DNA from: Methanobrevibacter sp.
GTDB taxonomy: Archaea > Methanobacteriota > Methanobacteria > Methanobacteriales > Methanobacteriaceae
Direction of reading: 5' to 3'
DNA length: 6,384 bases
Assembly: GCA_021442885.1 (NCBI GenBank)
Contig: JABUVA010000016.1
Coordinates: 44,961-51,344, forward strand
The translations under genes and the position numbers were made by a program. Positions within the stretch are counted from its first letter, which is position 1. Each line of letters starts with the position of its first letter. The notes below the pieces were generated by a model that saw nothing but the letters and a program-made list of their open reading frames with translations, searched no databases and was not told the origin of the DNA. Positions 1-5,839 of this stretch are shown one piece after another.

Positions 1-20
1 CTTCTTCTTTTTCTAAGCAT
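1..20 (-). CDS. 5' end of a third operon gene, possibly a DUF2149 (ExbD-like) partner; truncated by window edge
   Basis: Just after the stop of the ExbB-like gene, an ATG (complement of 18-20) opens a frame reading M-L-R-K-R-R before the window ends. It is preceded at 8-nt spacing by an AGAGGTGG Shine-Dalgarno site lying in the last codons of the upstream gene, so the pair is translationally linked. The very basic N-terminus would suit a small inner-membrane protein with a cytoplasmic tail followed by one membrane helix, as in ExbD/TolR and the archaeal DUF2149 family, which often accompanies MotA/TolQ/ExbB genes in methanogens. Only six codons are visible, so the existence of a gene is well supported by start, site and spacing, while the family assignment is inference from context. 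Confidence 0.5.
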
Positions 21-22
21 AA

Positions 23-664
23 TCATCCACCTCTTAAAACTTCTAGCTCTGCTTCTGCTATAGATTCTGTATCAATCAAATCATTTTCATACCATTGTTT
101 TCTAAATTTAGATATTAAAAATGCTAAAGCACCTACAGCCAAACCTGTTACAGTTGTATCAAAAGCAATTGTAAGAGATTGAGCAAGAACCATAATATCT
201 CCAGCACCTAAAGCAGCAAGCCCTGGACCTAATGGTATTAAAGTTCCTAAAAGACCTAAAATAGGACCTAATCTAACCATAATATCTGTTTTATTAGTAC
301 TTTTAATTAATCTAGTTTCTTCATTAGCTATTAATTCTTCTGCTAAAGCTTTTCTAGATTCAGGCCCAATATCTGAATTTTGTGCGATTCTAATAAGAAT
401 TTCTTTTTGATAATTAAATAATTGGCTATTATTTACATAACCTTCAATTTCTTTTGGAGATTTAGCAAAAGAAATTTTACGAATAAGATTTTCTAGTTCT
501 CTACTTCCAATAGGCTTTCTTGAAATAGCTTCATTGATTAATCCACCTAAACATAAAATAACCAATACAACAAATATGATTAGTATTATAATAACAGGAG
601 TTAGCAAACTTTCAGAAATTATATGTAATAAAGAAGCTAGAGTTTCTGTACCTTGAATAATCAT
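23..664 (-). CDS. MotA/TolQ/ExbB-type proton channel family protein
   Basis: This 213-residue protein has the three-helix ExbB/TolQ layout: a first membrane helix at about 22-45, a polar cytoplasmic stretch of about 85 residues (50-130), then two more helices at about 133-152 and 163-186. The family signature is clear at GPILGLLGTLIPLGPGL (133-149), just after Arg131, and in AFDTTVTGLAVGA (168-180), whose threonines line the ion path in ExbB/TolQ/MotA relatives. The known family forms a pentameric channel around an ExbD/TolR/MotB-type dimer and uses the proton (or sodium) motive force to do mechanical work on partner proteins; the archaeal role is not established. ATG at 664 is chosen because an AGAGGT site overlaps the stop of the upstream gene, only 3 nt separating the two genes. 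A downstream gene follows with similar coupling. There is no frameshift or truncation. Symbols exbB/tolQ are not assigned because orthology cannot be decided from sequence alone. Confidence 0.9.
   Translation of the reverse strand: MIIQGTETLASLLHIISESLLTPVIIILIIFVVLVILCLGGLINEAISRKPIGSRELENLIRKISFAKSPKEIEGYVNNSQLFNYQKEILIRIAQNSDIGPESRKALAEELIANEETRLIKSTNKTDIMVRLGPILGLLGTLIPLGPGLAALGAGDIMVLAQSLTIAFDTTVTGLAVGALAFLISKFRKQWYENDLIDTESIAEAELEVLRGG
27..34 (-). promoter_or_regulatory. Shine-Dalgarno site for the gene starting at 20
   Basis: The minus strand reads AGAGGTGG here, inside the final Arg-Gly-Gly codons and just before the TGA of the ExbB-like gene. It fixes the ATG at 20-18 as the start of the next gene and shows that the two are on one transcript. 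Confidence 0.7.
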
Positions 665-667
665 AAA

Positions 668-1327
668 TTACCTCTTTTTTAACTTTATATCATTATAATA
701 AAATCCAATAATCATGATTACAATCACTACAATTAGTATATAAACAAGTTTATATGTTGGTGTTAAGATTAAAAACGAACTAAACATTTCATAATCTAAA
801 TTTTTAACAGACCAAAATGTTAAACCAAAAATAAAAATTAATAAAGCTTCAAGTGATATGAATTCACCTACAATAATACTATAATCTCTTTTAGCATAAT
901 GTAATAAATCTGAAATAGGAATTAATATCAACATAACAATTAAAAATGAAACTGAAAATAAAGCACTGTTTAATAAGTCAACATTCCTAAATTGAGAGGA
1001 TATTAAAAATGTTGTAATTAAAACAATAGCTATTGTAATAATGATATTCCTTTTAAGATAATTTTTATTTTTAAGATATGTGTATTGTGAAATAAATAAA
1101 ATTATGGCAATTATAATGAATAACCATCCTAAATTATCACTTAGAAATGGCAAATTTGCTTTGAAATTAGATGAAAAGAATGTTAATACAAATATTATTA
1201 TAGCTATAACCACTGAAGTCAATATAAATTTGATTTTGGATATTTTAAAATCAGATAAAAAAAGACCAAGGTTTCCAGCTAATAATAATAGAATAATTAA
1301 TAAATATGCACTAAATAAATCAAACAT
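668..1327 (-). CDS. Seven-helix integral membrane protein, probable DUF2162-type predicted transporter; first gene of the ExbB operon
   Basis: The 219-residue protein is almost entirely hydrophobic, with about seven membrane segments at residues 7-24, 34-52, 67-84, 94-110, 120-143, 153-172 and 192-210, separated by short Lys/Arg/Asn loops, and a basic tail ending in LKLKKR. It lacks a signal peptide and any recognisable soluble domain. Size, topology and position just upstream of a MotA/TolQ/ExbB gene fit the methanogen DUF2162 'predicted transporter' family, but I recognise no diagnostic motif, so the name is inferred largely from context. The start is the ATG at 1327: an in-frame TAA lies directly upstream, and only a weak GAGC site precedes it. 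The gene has its own consensus TATA box about 50 nt upstream and is therefore the likely first gene of the operon; its last codons supply the ribosome site of the ExbB-like gene. It could help deliver a substrate to, or be a partner of, the ion channel; no reaction can be stated. Confidence 0.8.
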   Translation of the reverse strand: MFDLFSAYLLIILLLLAGNLGLFLSDFKISKIKFILTSVVIAIIIFVLTFFSSNFKANLPFLSDNLGWLFIIIAIILFISQYTYLKNKNYLKRNIIITIAIVLITTFLISSQFRNVDLLNSALFSVSFLIVMLILIPISDLLHYAKRDYSIIVGEFISLEALLIFIFGLTFWSVKNLDYEMFSSFLILTPTYKLVYILIVVIVIMIIGFYYNDIKLKKR

Positions 1328-1372
1328 TTAAACAGCTCATTAATTCTTTATCATTAATAAATATTAACAAAC

Positions 1373-1392
1373 TGAATATATAAACATATCGA
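1373..1392 (-). promoter_or_regulatory. TATA-box promoter of the DUF2162-like/ExbB operon
   Basis: The minus strand carries TTTATATA (complement of 1377-1384), a perfect archaeal box A, with TCGATATG immediately upstream in the BRE position. Transcription would be expected to start about 25 nt downstream, near 1350, leaving a leader of roughly 25 nt before the ATG at 1327. The surrounding 20 bp match the promoter of the anchored adhesin at 3348-3367 at 18 positions. Confidence 0.6.
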
Positions 1393-1393
1393 G

Positions 1394-1422
1394 AAAAAAA
1401 GATAAGAGAGCTTAAGCCCTCT
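1394..1422 (-). terminator. Hairpin plus T7 terminator after the anchored adhesin gene
   Basis: On the minus strand AGAGGGC (1422-1416), a TTAA loop (1415-1412) and GCTCTCT (1411-1405) form a 7-bp stem with one G-U pair. Four bases later comes a run of seven T (1400-1394). The stem uses the last codons and stop of the adhesin gene, so the coding end and terminator overlap. The next TATA box starts only 10 nt further on. A poly-T tract alone is enough for many archaeal terminators; the hairpin is an extra. Confidence 0.6.
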
Positions 1423-3280
1423 TTTTATTGCGTATCATATTTTCTATATCCCCACGATAATAACCAAATATTACAAGGATAAATAATAATATAATAGCTC
1501 CAATACCAATAATTTTAATATTTTTATCATCTAAATTAATTGCTTTAGCAACAGATTTAGAGTTACTAGATTTAGAAGCACCTTGTGCAGAATCAGCACT
1601 TTGAGTTGCTGATGGAGATGCCTGACTAGTTGCAGTAGCTAAATTTGAACTACTAAGAGGACTGTTAGTATTACCAACCCCCATAGATGTATCTGCACTA
1701 CCACTAGAACCTCCATTATCATTACTTTGAGTTCCATTAGTACTTGAATCTGAAGGCTTTGTTGGTTCTGGATCAACTGGTTTTGATGGTTCTACATAAG
1801 GAACAAAGTCTTCTAAAGCAAAGTCTAAACTTCCTGCTGCAACATCACCTCTTATAACAACGTTACCATCACCATTTGTAACATGAACAGTACCTTTACC
1901 ATTGGAAATCTCATAAACATTATAAGATTTACCACCATCAAAAGAAACTGAGACTGTGAAAGTTGGAAGTGATGAACCAGCCATACCAGAAGGACCTACA
2001 AGTATATCAAAACTTCCAGAGCCTGTTTGTTGAGTGGTAAGACCATAAAATGGCATTTTAATTTTAGCACAAACTGAAGAGAATGCCCTATCGTCAGTTC
2101 CAACCCAATTTCCACTAAGGTCTACATAAGTATATATGCTGTTTTTAGCTAGAATATTCATATGTCCATTAGAGAGAACTGCATTATCACTAATAACTGC
2201 ATCTTTTCCTTTAGATGTTTTTCTATAACCTTCTCCAAAGTTAATACCATTTTCTTCATTACCTTGTATTAAATTATATTTAATATTTAATTCAGTAGCC
2301 ATAGATTCAATAGAAATACCATTACCATTACCAGTAATTGTATTACTATAAATATTAGAGTATTCTCCTGATTTATCTAAACTTATACCCCACTCCTTGT
2401 TTTTTGTAATAGTATTGTTAGTAATATTTACATTTTTATTTCCAACATCATAATAAATACCATTTGTATTACCACTAATCACATTATTGTTTAAATTAAC
2501 ATTACGTGCATTTTTAAGGTATATACCGTTATTAATCATGTTAGAAATTTTATTATTCACAATAAAGCTATTATAAACATTATCCATCACAATACCTTCA
2601 TCACAATTTGAAATTGAATTATTAGAAATTATTACATTATTTGCTAAATTAGCAATTCTAATTCCTGTTGATCCACCTACTAAATTTAATCCAGAAACTT
2701 CACTGCCACTAACATCAATTCCAGAAATAGAAATGATTGCTTTATTTTTAATACCATTTAGAGTAGTTCCACCATAACTAATTAATTTTACAGGTTGATT
2801 AGTGATTGTTAGAGAAATATCATTATATGATTTTCCTAAAAACTCTATAATAGAATCTTTTTCAGCAGAATCTATGATATTTTGGATTTCATTATTTGTT
2901 GCATTCTCTTTAACAAATATTGTGTATGAATCTCTAATAGCTACAGAGTTATGATTAATCAAACCATTGTAAGTAGTTGTTATAGCATAATTACCTGGAT
3001 TTAAATTTATTTTAAGTGAAGCCACACCTTCAGAGTTTGTGATTCTTGTATAATCAATTGAATTAATATTTATAGATATGCTTTGATTAGCTAAAGGAGT
3101 ACCATTTTGAGTAAGTAAAGTTACATTAAATGATTGGCCTTTCTCAAAAACATACATATCTGATGTTTTTAATACTGCATCAGAGGTTGAGTTTAATATA
3201 TTATCATTATCTGTTGCAAACACTGAATTTAAACAAATAAAAGTGCAAATAATCAATATACATACTAGTTTCTTATTTAT
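1412..3280 (-). CDS. Membrane-anchored adhesin-like protein: Ig-like domain, right-handed beta-helix, Pro/Ser/Thr stalk, C-terminal TM
   Basis: This is a predicted surface protein with both ends recognisable. Residues are numbered from the TTG at 3256 (614 aa). An Ig-like domain occupies about 28-115, with INLNPGNY at 83-90. A right-handed beta-helix at about 120-390 shows repeated N-N-x-I-x-x-N-x-x-G-I rungs, as in pectate-lyase-like folds and methanogen ALPs. A beta-rich domain at about 395-485 is unrecognised. A Pro/Ser/Thr/Asn/Gln stalk (488-572) leads to a membrane helix (580-600) and a basic tail ending RNKKRA, placing the bulk outside the cell. Start choice: TTG at 3256 has no ribosome site and would leave only a 14-residue signal without charge. 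The frame is open upstream, and eight more codons give an N-terminus x-N-K-K-L-V-C-I-L with a normal signal peptide cleaved after SVFA. A GGAGGTGAT site sits ideally for codon 3280-3278, which is ATA, so I place the start there; no ATG, GTG or TTG in frame fits. No LPxTG or pseudomurein-binding repeat is seen. Confidence 0.88.
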   Translation of the reverse strand: MNKKLVCILIICTFICLNSVFATDNDNILNSTSDAVLKTSDMYVFEKGQSFNVTLLTQNGTPLANQSISININSIDYTRITNSEGVASLKINLNPGNYAITTTYNGLINHNSVAIRDSYTIFVKENATNNEIQNIIDSAEKDSIIEFLGKSYNDISLTITNQPVKLISYGGTTLNGIKNKAIISISGIDVSGSEVSGLNLVGGSTGIRIANLANNVIISNNSISNCDEGIVMDNVYNSFIVNNKISNMINNGIYLKNARNVNLNNNVISGNTNGIYYDVGNKNVNITNNTITKNKEWGISLDKSGEYSNIYSNTITGNGNGISIESMATELNIKYNLIQGNEENGINFGEGYRKTSKGKDAVISDNAVLSNGHMNILAKNSIYTYVDLSGNWVGTDDRAFSSVCAKIKMPFYGLTTQQTGSGSFDILVGPSGMAGSSLPTFTVSVSFDGGKSYNVYEISNGKGTVHVTNGDGNVVIRGDVAAGSLDFALEDFVPYVEPSKPVDPEPTKPSDSSTNGTQSNDNGGSSGSADTSMGVGNTNSPLSSSNLATATSQASPSATQSADSAQGASKSSNSKSVAKAINLDDKNIKIIGIGAIILLFILVIFGYYRGDIENMIRNKKRA

Positions 3281-3283
3281 ATT

Positions 3284-3292
3284 ATCACCTCC
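3284..3292 (-). promoter_or_regulatory. Strong Shine-Dalgarno site pointing at an ATA codon
   Basis: The minus strand reads GGAGGTGAT, a nine-base match to the usual anti-SD of archaeal 16S rRNA. The core GGAGG ends 7 nt before the in-frame ATA at 3280-3278. The only nearby ATG (3294-3292) and GTG (3288-3286) are out of frame and hit TAA within a few codons. The site therefore argues for initiation at 3280 rather than at the TTG at 3256. Confidence 0.65.
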
Positions 3293-3347
3293 ATTTTAGG
3301 TTAATAAATTAATTGTGATTAATTAATGTTTAATAATATATATGTTA

Positions 3348-3367
3348 TGAATATATAAACAATTCGA
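3348..3367 (-). promoter_or_regulatory. TATA-box promoter of the anchored adhesin gene
   Basis: TTTATATA lies on the minus strand (complement of 3352-3359), preceded by TCGAATTG. A start near 3327 would give a leader of about 45-50 nt before 3280. It shares 18 of 20 bases with the operon promoter at 1373-1392, including TCGA at the same distance upstream of the TATA box. The rest of the 288-nt divergent gap contains only A/T-rich sequence and the opposing promoter at 3449-3464. Confidence 0.6.
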
Positions 3368-3448
3368 TTTATAGCATTTTGAAATGATAATTTTAATAAA
3401 TTACAATGAACAGTTATTTAGGCAAATAGAAAAAATAAAGAACGAAAT

Positions 3449-3464
3449 GAAAATACTTATATAT
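3449..3464 (+). promoter_or_regulatory. Probable promoter of the second adhesin gene
   Basis: A purine-rich BRE-like GAAAAT (3449-3454 region) precedes TTATATAT (3457-3464). A start near 3488 would give a leader of about 80 nt before the ATG at 3569. A second candidate box, TATATAAA at 3477-3484, would give about 60 nt. Which is used cannot be decided by reading. Confidence 0.45.
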
Positions 3465-3568
3465 CCATAAAGACGATATATAAAAAACATACTAATAAAA
3501 AATTTACACATTTATAAGAATAGTAAAATCAATATTTATTAGTTATTTAATAAAAAGAGGATAAAATA

Positions 3569-5647
3569 ATGAAATATAGTAAAAAAGCTTTATTAGCATT
3601 GTTTACATTATTTATCTTAGCTTTATCTATTTCCTGCGTATCAGCAGAAGATGTAGCAACAAATGATGTGAATACTGTTTCACTTGATGAGACAAATAAT
3701 GTTCAAACAATAGCAACAACACATGATGTAAAAAATAATGCGACTTTTGATGAAGTTCAATCAATTATAAACAGTGCAGCTGCAGGCGATACAATAAGTT
3801 TTGCTAATAACGGAGAGTACAACTTTGGAGAAAATGCTAATCCGTTAAACGTTGATAAAACCTTAATATTTATTGGAAACAATGCAACTATAAAATGTCA
3901 AAATGGTTTTATAGTTAAAGCAGCAGCAACCACAACCATTGATGGAACTACTTTTGATGATATTAGATTCGAAAATGTTTTAGATTCCACCACTCGTTGG
4001 AATGGTCGTGCCATAGAAGTACAAGGTGGAAAAGATATTAAAGTAATTAATTGTACCTTCTTAAATGGAGGAAATGCGCATGTTTACCTTAGAGGAGTAC
4101 AAGGAAACGTACTTGTAACAGATTGTTACTTCTACGGAACTACTAATGCAAGTACCATTACTCCAGCAGGTAAAGGGGAAACCGGTACCAAATGTATAAA
4201 TATTATGGGTGGTAACGGTGTAACAGTTACTAATAACATTGTTGAAGGATCTGCTTTAGACGCATTCTCTATTGCTTCTAATTCTAAAAATGTAGTAGTT
4301 GATAACAATCAAATATCTGGTGCATACTACGGTATCTACTACGGTGGAGGAATAGAAAATGTTACTACTACCAATAACATTTTTAAAGATATTAGAGCAT
4401 ATGGTATAGGTCTTGTAAAAGCTTCACAATCATCAGATATAGTTAATAACACATTTATAATGTCTACCCTTCCAGAAAATGGAGCATATGCATCAAATGC
4501 AGCTATTTACATGGAACAAGGAAATACTGCTCATGGTGCTGCAACAAAAATTGGTGACATATTCATAGCAAACAATAACTTCGAAATAGCTGATGATGTG
4601 CCAGAAGATCAAACTGTTTATGCAGTAGAAATTGTAAGTGAAGCAGGTCAATTAAAACTTAATGGAAACTTAAATGTTAACGATAATATTTATGATGGTG
4701 GAATAACCAAATTTGCATTTATTGACAAAACCTGGAACTATGAACCTGATACTGGTGATGTTAACATTCCACAATCTTCAATGGAAACTCAAATTGTACC
4801 AGAATCAGAATTAAAAACCATAGAACAAGGTGATAAAGAACTAATCCAATTAACTGGTCAAGATGGAGTAATTTTACCAAATCAAAAAGTAGTTCTTACA
4901 ATTATGCAAAATTCTACAAAAGTTGAAACTAGAAACTTAGTAACTGATAAATTTGGTATTGTAACCTTTGTTAATAATTTAACAGAAGGAGCATACACTA
5001 TTGATGCATCATATGCTGGAAGCACATACAATGGTGTAATATATGAAGCATCTAGTGAAGACTTTTCAATTATCTCAACTGGTCAAAAAATTGTAACTCC
5101 AGTAATTAAAGGAAATAGTTTAGTAAAATATGTAAGAAATGCCTCTCAATATGAATTTACTTTAACTGCTGATGGTAAACCTCTCGCAGGTAAAACTGTT
5201 AATATTTTCATTAATGGAGTTCCTTATACTAGAACCACTGATAAAGATGGTAAAGCTATATTCAATATTAATTTAAACCCAGGAAACTACACTATCCATT
5301 TAGTTTTCCTTGGAGATGAAGAATATGCATCTTGTGCATCTGAAGATACTGTTACAGTATTAAGTCCTATTAAAGCTAATGATATTACTATGAAAGCTTC
5401 TGAGAGAATTCCTTTCACTGCAACTATTTTAAATGATAAAGGAGAACCAGCTATCGGAGCTACTGTAGACTTAAACATAAATGGTGTAATATACCACAGA
5501 ACTGTACAAGAAGGTAGTGAAGGATTAATAAAACTTAATATTAATCTTATGCCAGGAGAATACATCCTTACTGCATACTACCCACTCCAATATGCAGATA
5601 AATATACCTACACTCAATCTTGGAGAGTTGTAGTTACAAATGATTAA
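3569..5647 (+). CDS. Secreted adhesin-like protein: right-handed beta-helix followed by three Ig-like repeats
   Basis: The 692-residue product has a textbook signal peptide: KYSKK, a hydrophobic core at 7-22 and probable cleavage after VSA at 26. A low-complexity Asp/Asn/Thr linker follows. A right-handed beta-helix runs over about 58-400, beginning with the ALP entry motif (V-Q-S-I-I-N-S-A-A-A-G-D-T-I-S-F, 63-78) and continuing as N-N-x-I / Y-G-I rungs. Three Ig-like beta-sandwich modules lie at about 405-503, 508-598 and 600-690; the last two share x-V-x-x-x-I-N-G-V-x-Y-x-R-T and INLxPGxY. The chain ends VVVTND with no membrane helix, sorting signal or pseudomurein-binding repeat, so it is either released or held non-covalently at the wall. 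Many N-x-S/T sequons suggest glycosylation. ATG at 3569 is supported by AGAGG at 3556-3560. Its role is inferred to be adhesion or surface coating; enzymatic polysaccharide binding cannot be excluded, since beta-helices also occur in lyases. C-preferring Tyr, Phe and Asn codons are common, unlike in its neighbours. Confidence 0.9.
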   Translation: MKYSKKALLALFTLFILALSISCVSAEDVATNDVNTVSLDETNNVQTIATTHDVKNNATFDEVQSIINSAAAGDTISFANNGEYNFGENANPLNVDKTLIFIGNNATIKCQNGFIVKAAATTTIDGTTFDDIRFENVLDSTTRWNGRAIEVQGGKDIKVINCTFLNGGNAHVYLRGVQGNVLVTDCYFYGTTNASTITPAGKGETGTKCINIMGGNGVTVTNNIVEGSALDAFSIASNSKNVVVDNNQISGAYYGIYYGGGIENVTTTNNIFKDIRAYGIGLVKASQSSDIVNNTFIMSTLPENGAYASNAAIYMEQGNTAHGAATKIGDIFIANNNFEIADDVPEDQTVYAVEIVSEAGQLKLNGNLNVNDNIYDGGITKFAFIDKTWNYEPDTGDVNIPQSSMETQIVPESELKTIEQGDKELIQLTGQDGVILPNQKVVLTIMQNSTKVETRNLVTDKFGIVTFVNNLTEGAYTIDASYAGSTYNGVIYEASSEDFSIISTGQKIVTPVIKGNSLVKYVRNASQYEFTLTADGKPLAGKTVNIFINGVPYTRTTDKDGKAIFNINLNPGNYTIHLVFLGDEEYASCASEDTVTVLSPIKANDITMKASERIPFTATILNDKGEPAIGATVDLNINGVIYHRTVQEGSEGLIKLNINLMPGEYILTAYYPLQYADKYTYTQSWRVVVTND
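4781..5647 (+). repeat. Three tandem Ig-like domain repeats in the C-terminal half of the secreted adhesin
   Basis: Three consecutive modules of about 90-100 residues are encoded at roughly 4781-5077, 5090-5362 and 5366-5647. Each carries a central G-x-x-x/P-x-x-G-x-x-V strand and ends in a P-G-x-Y or E-G-A-Y motif. Modules two and three are most alike. The similarity is at protein level; synonymous positions have diverged, so this is not a recent tandem duplication. Confidence 0.7.
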
Positions 5648-5656
5648 ATATAAATC

Positions 5657-5697
5657 GTTATTCCATATTATTGGAATAACATTTATTCTTTTTTTTT
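5657..5697 (+). terminator. Stem-loop plus T9 terminator after the secreted adhesin
   Basis: GTTATTCCA (5657-5665) and TGGAATAAC (5672-5680) form a perfect 9-bp stem around a TATTAT loop, beginning 9 nt after the stop codon. A run of nine T follows at 5689-5697. It has the form of a classic intrinsic terminator and fits the poly-T termination known in archaea. Confidence 0.8.
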
Positions 5698-5741
5698 GAA
5701 AATTAATTGTCTTTTTACTATTACTACTTATTTTCACAACG

Positions 5742-5779
5742 ATTAGTTTTTTGATTTATAAAAAGATTAGAAAACTAAT
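5742..5779 (+). other. Long wobble-containing hairpin in the intergenic gap
   Basis: Positions 5742-5757 can pair with 5764-5779 as RNA over 16 bp around a 6-nt loop, with three G-U pairs at 5751/5770, 5753/5768 and 5756/5765. The outer nine pairs are perfect (ATTAGTTTT with AAAACTAAT). On the opposite strand the wobbles become A-C mismatches, so the structure favours plus-strand RNA. No T-run follows it. A smaller nested alternative, ATTAG-AAAA-CTAAT, spans 5766-5779. Confidence 0.4.
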
Positions 5780-5791
5780 AAATAATATGAA

Positions 5792-5808
5792 TTATAAATT
5801 TTTATATA
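5792..5808 (+). promoter_or_regulatory. Probable TATA region of the third adhesin gene
   Basis: Two overlapping candidates are present: TTATAAAT at 5792-5799 and the consensus TTTATATA at 5801-5808. Using the first, transcription would begin near 5822, just ahead of the GGAGG site at 5828-5832. The second would begin inside that site and is less likely for this gene, despite its better match. Confidence 0.45.
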
Positions 5809-5839
5809 TCGTTTTTTTATAATATTTGGAGGAAAAAAG

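Noticed and set aside
1080..1331. Plus-strand open frame of 83 codons
   Set aside because: It lies wholly opposite the seven-helix membrane protein, has no ribosome site and encodes a composition typical of antisense AT-rich sequence.
1457..1541. Possible sortase or archaeosortase sorting signal at the C-terminus of the anchored adhesin
   Set aside because: A helix and basic tail are present, but no LPxTG, PGF or similar motif precedes the helix; a plain membrane anchor explains it.
2087..2899. Possible enzyme (pectate-lyase-like) rather than adhesin
   Set aside because: The rungs are Asn-rich and regular, and no lyase-type catalytic Asp/Arg/Lys cluster could be picked out by reading; not excluded, only unsupported.
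3308..3327. Inverted repeat ATTAATT / AATTAAT in the leader of the anchored adhesin
   Set aside because: It is only 7 A-T pairs, weak and expected by chance in this composition.
3281..3568. Riboswitch, small RNA or tRNA in the divergent gap
   Set aside because: No tRNA-like or strong structured element was found; the gap is accounted for by two opposing promoters and A/T-rich leaders.
5287..5565. Minus-strand open frame of 92 codons
   Set aside because: It is the antisense of the Ig-like repeats of the secreted adhesin; no ribosome site or promoter was seen.
5525..5737. Minus-strand open frame of 70 codons
   Set aside because: It runs across the stop, terminator stem and T9 tract of the plus-strand gene, so it is a shadow frame.
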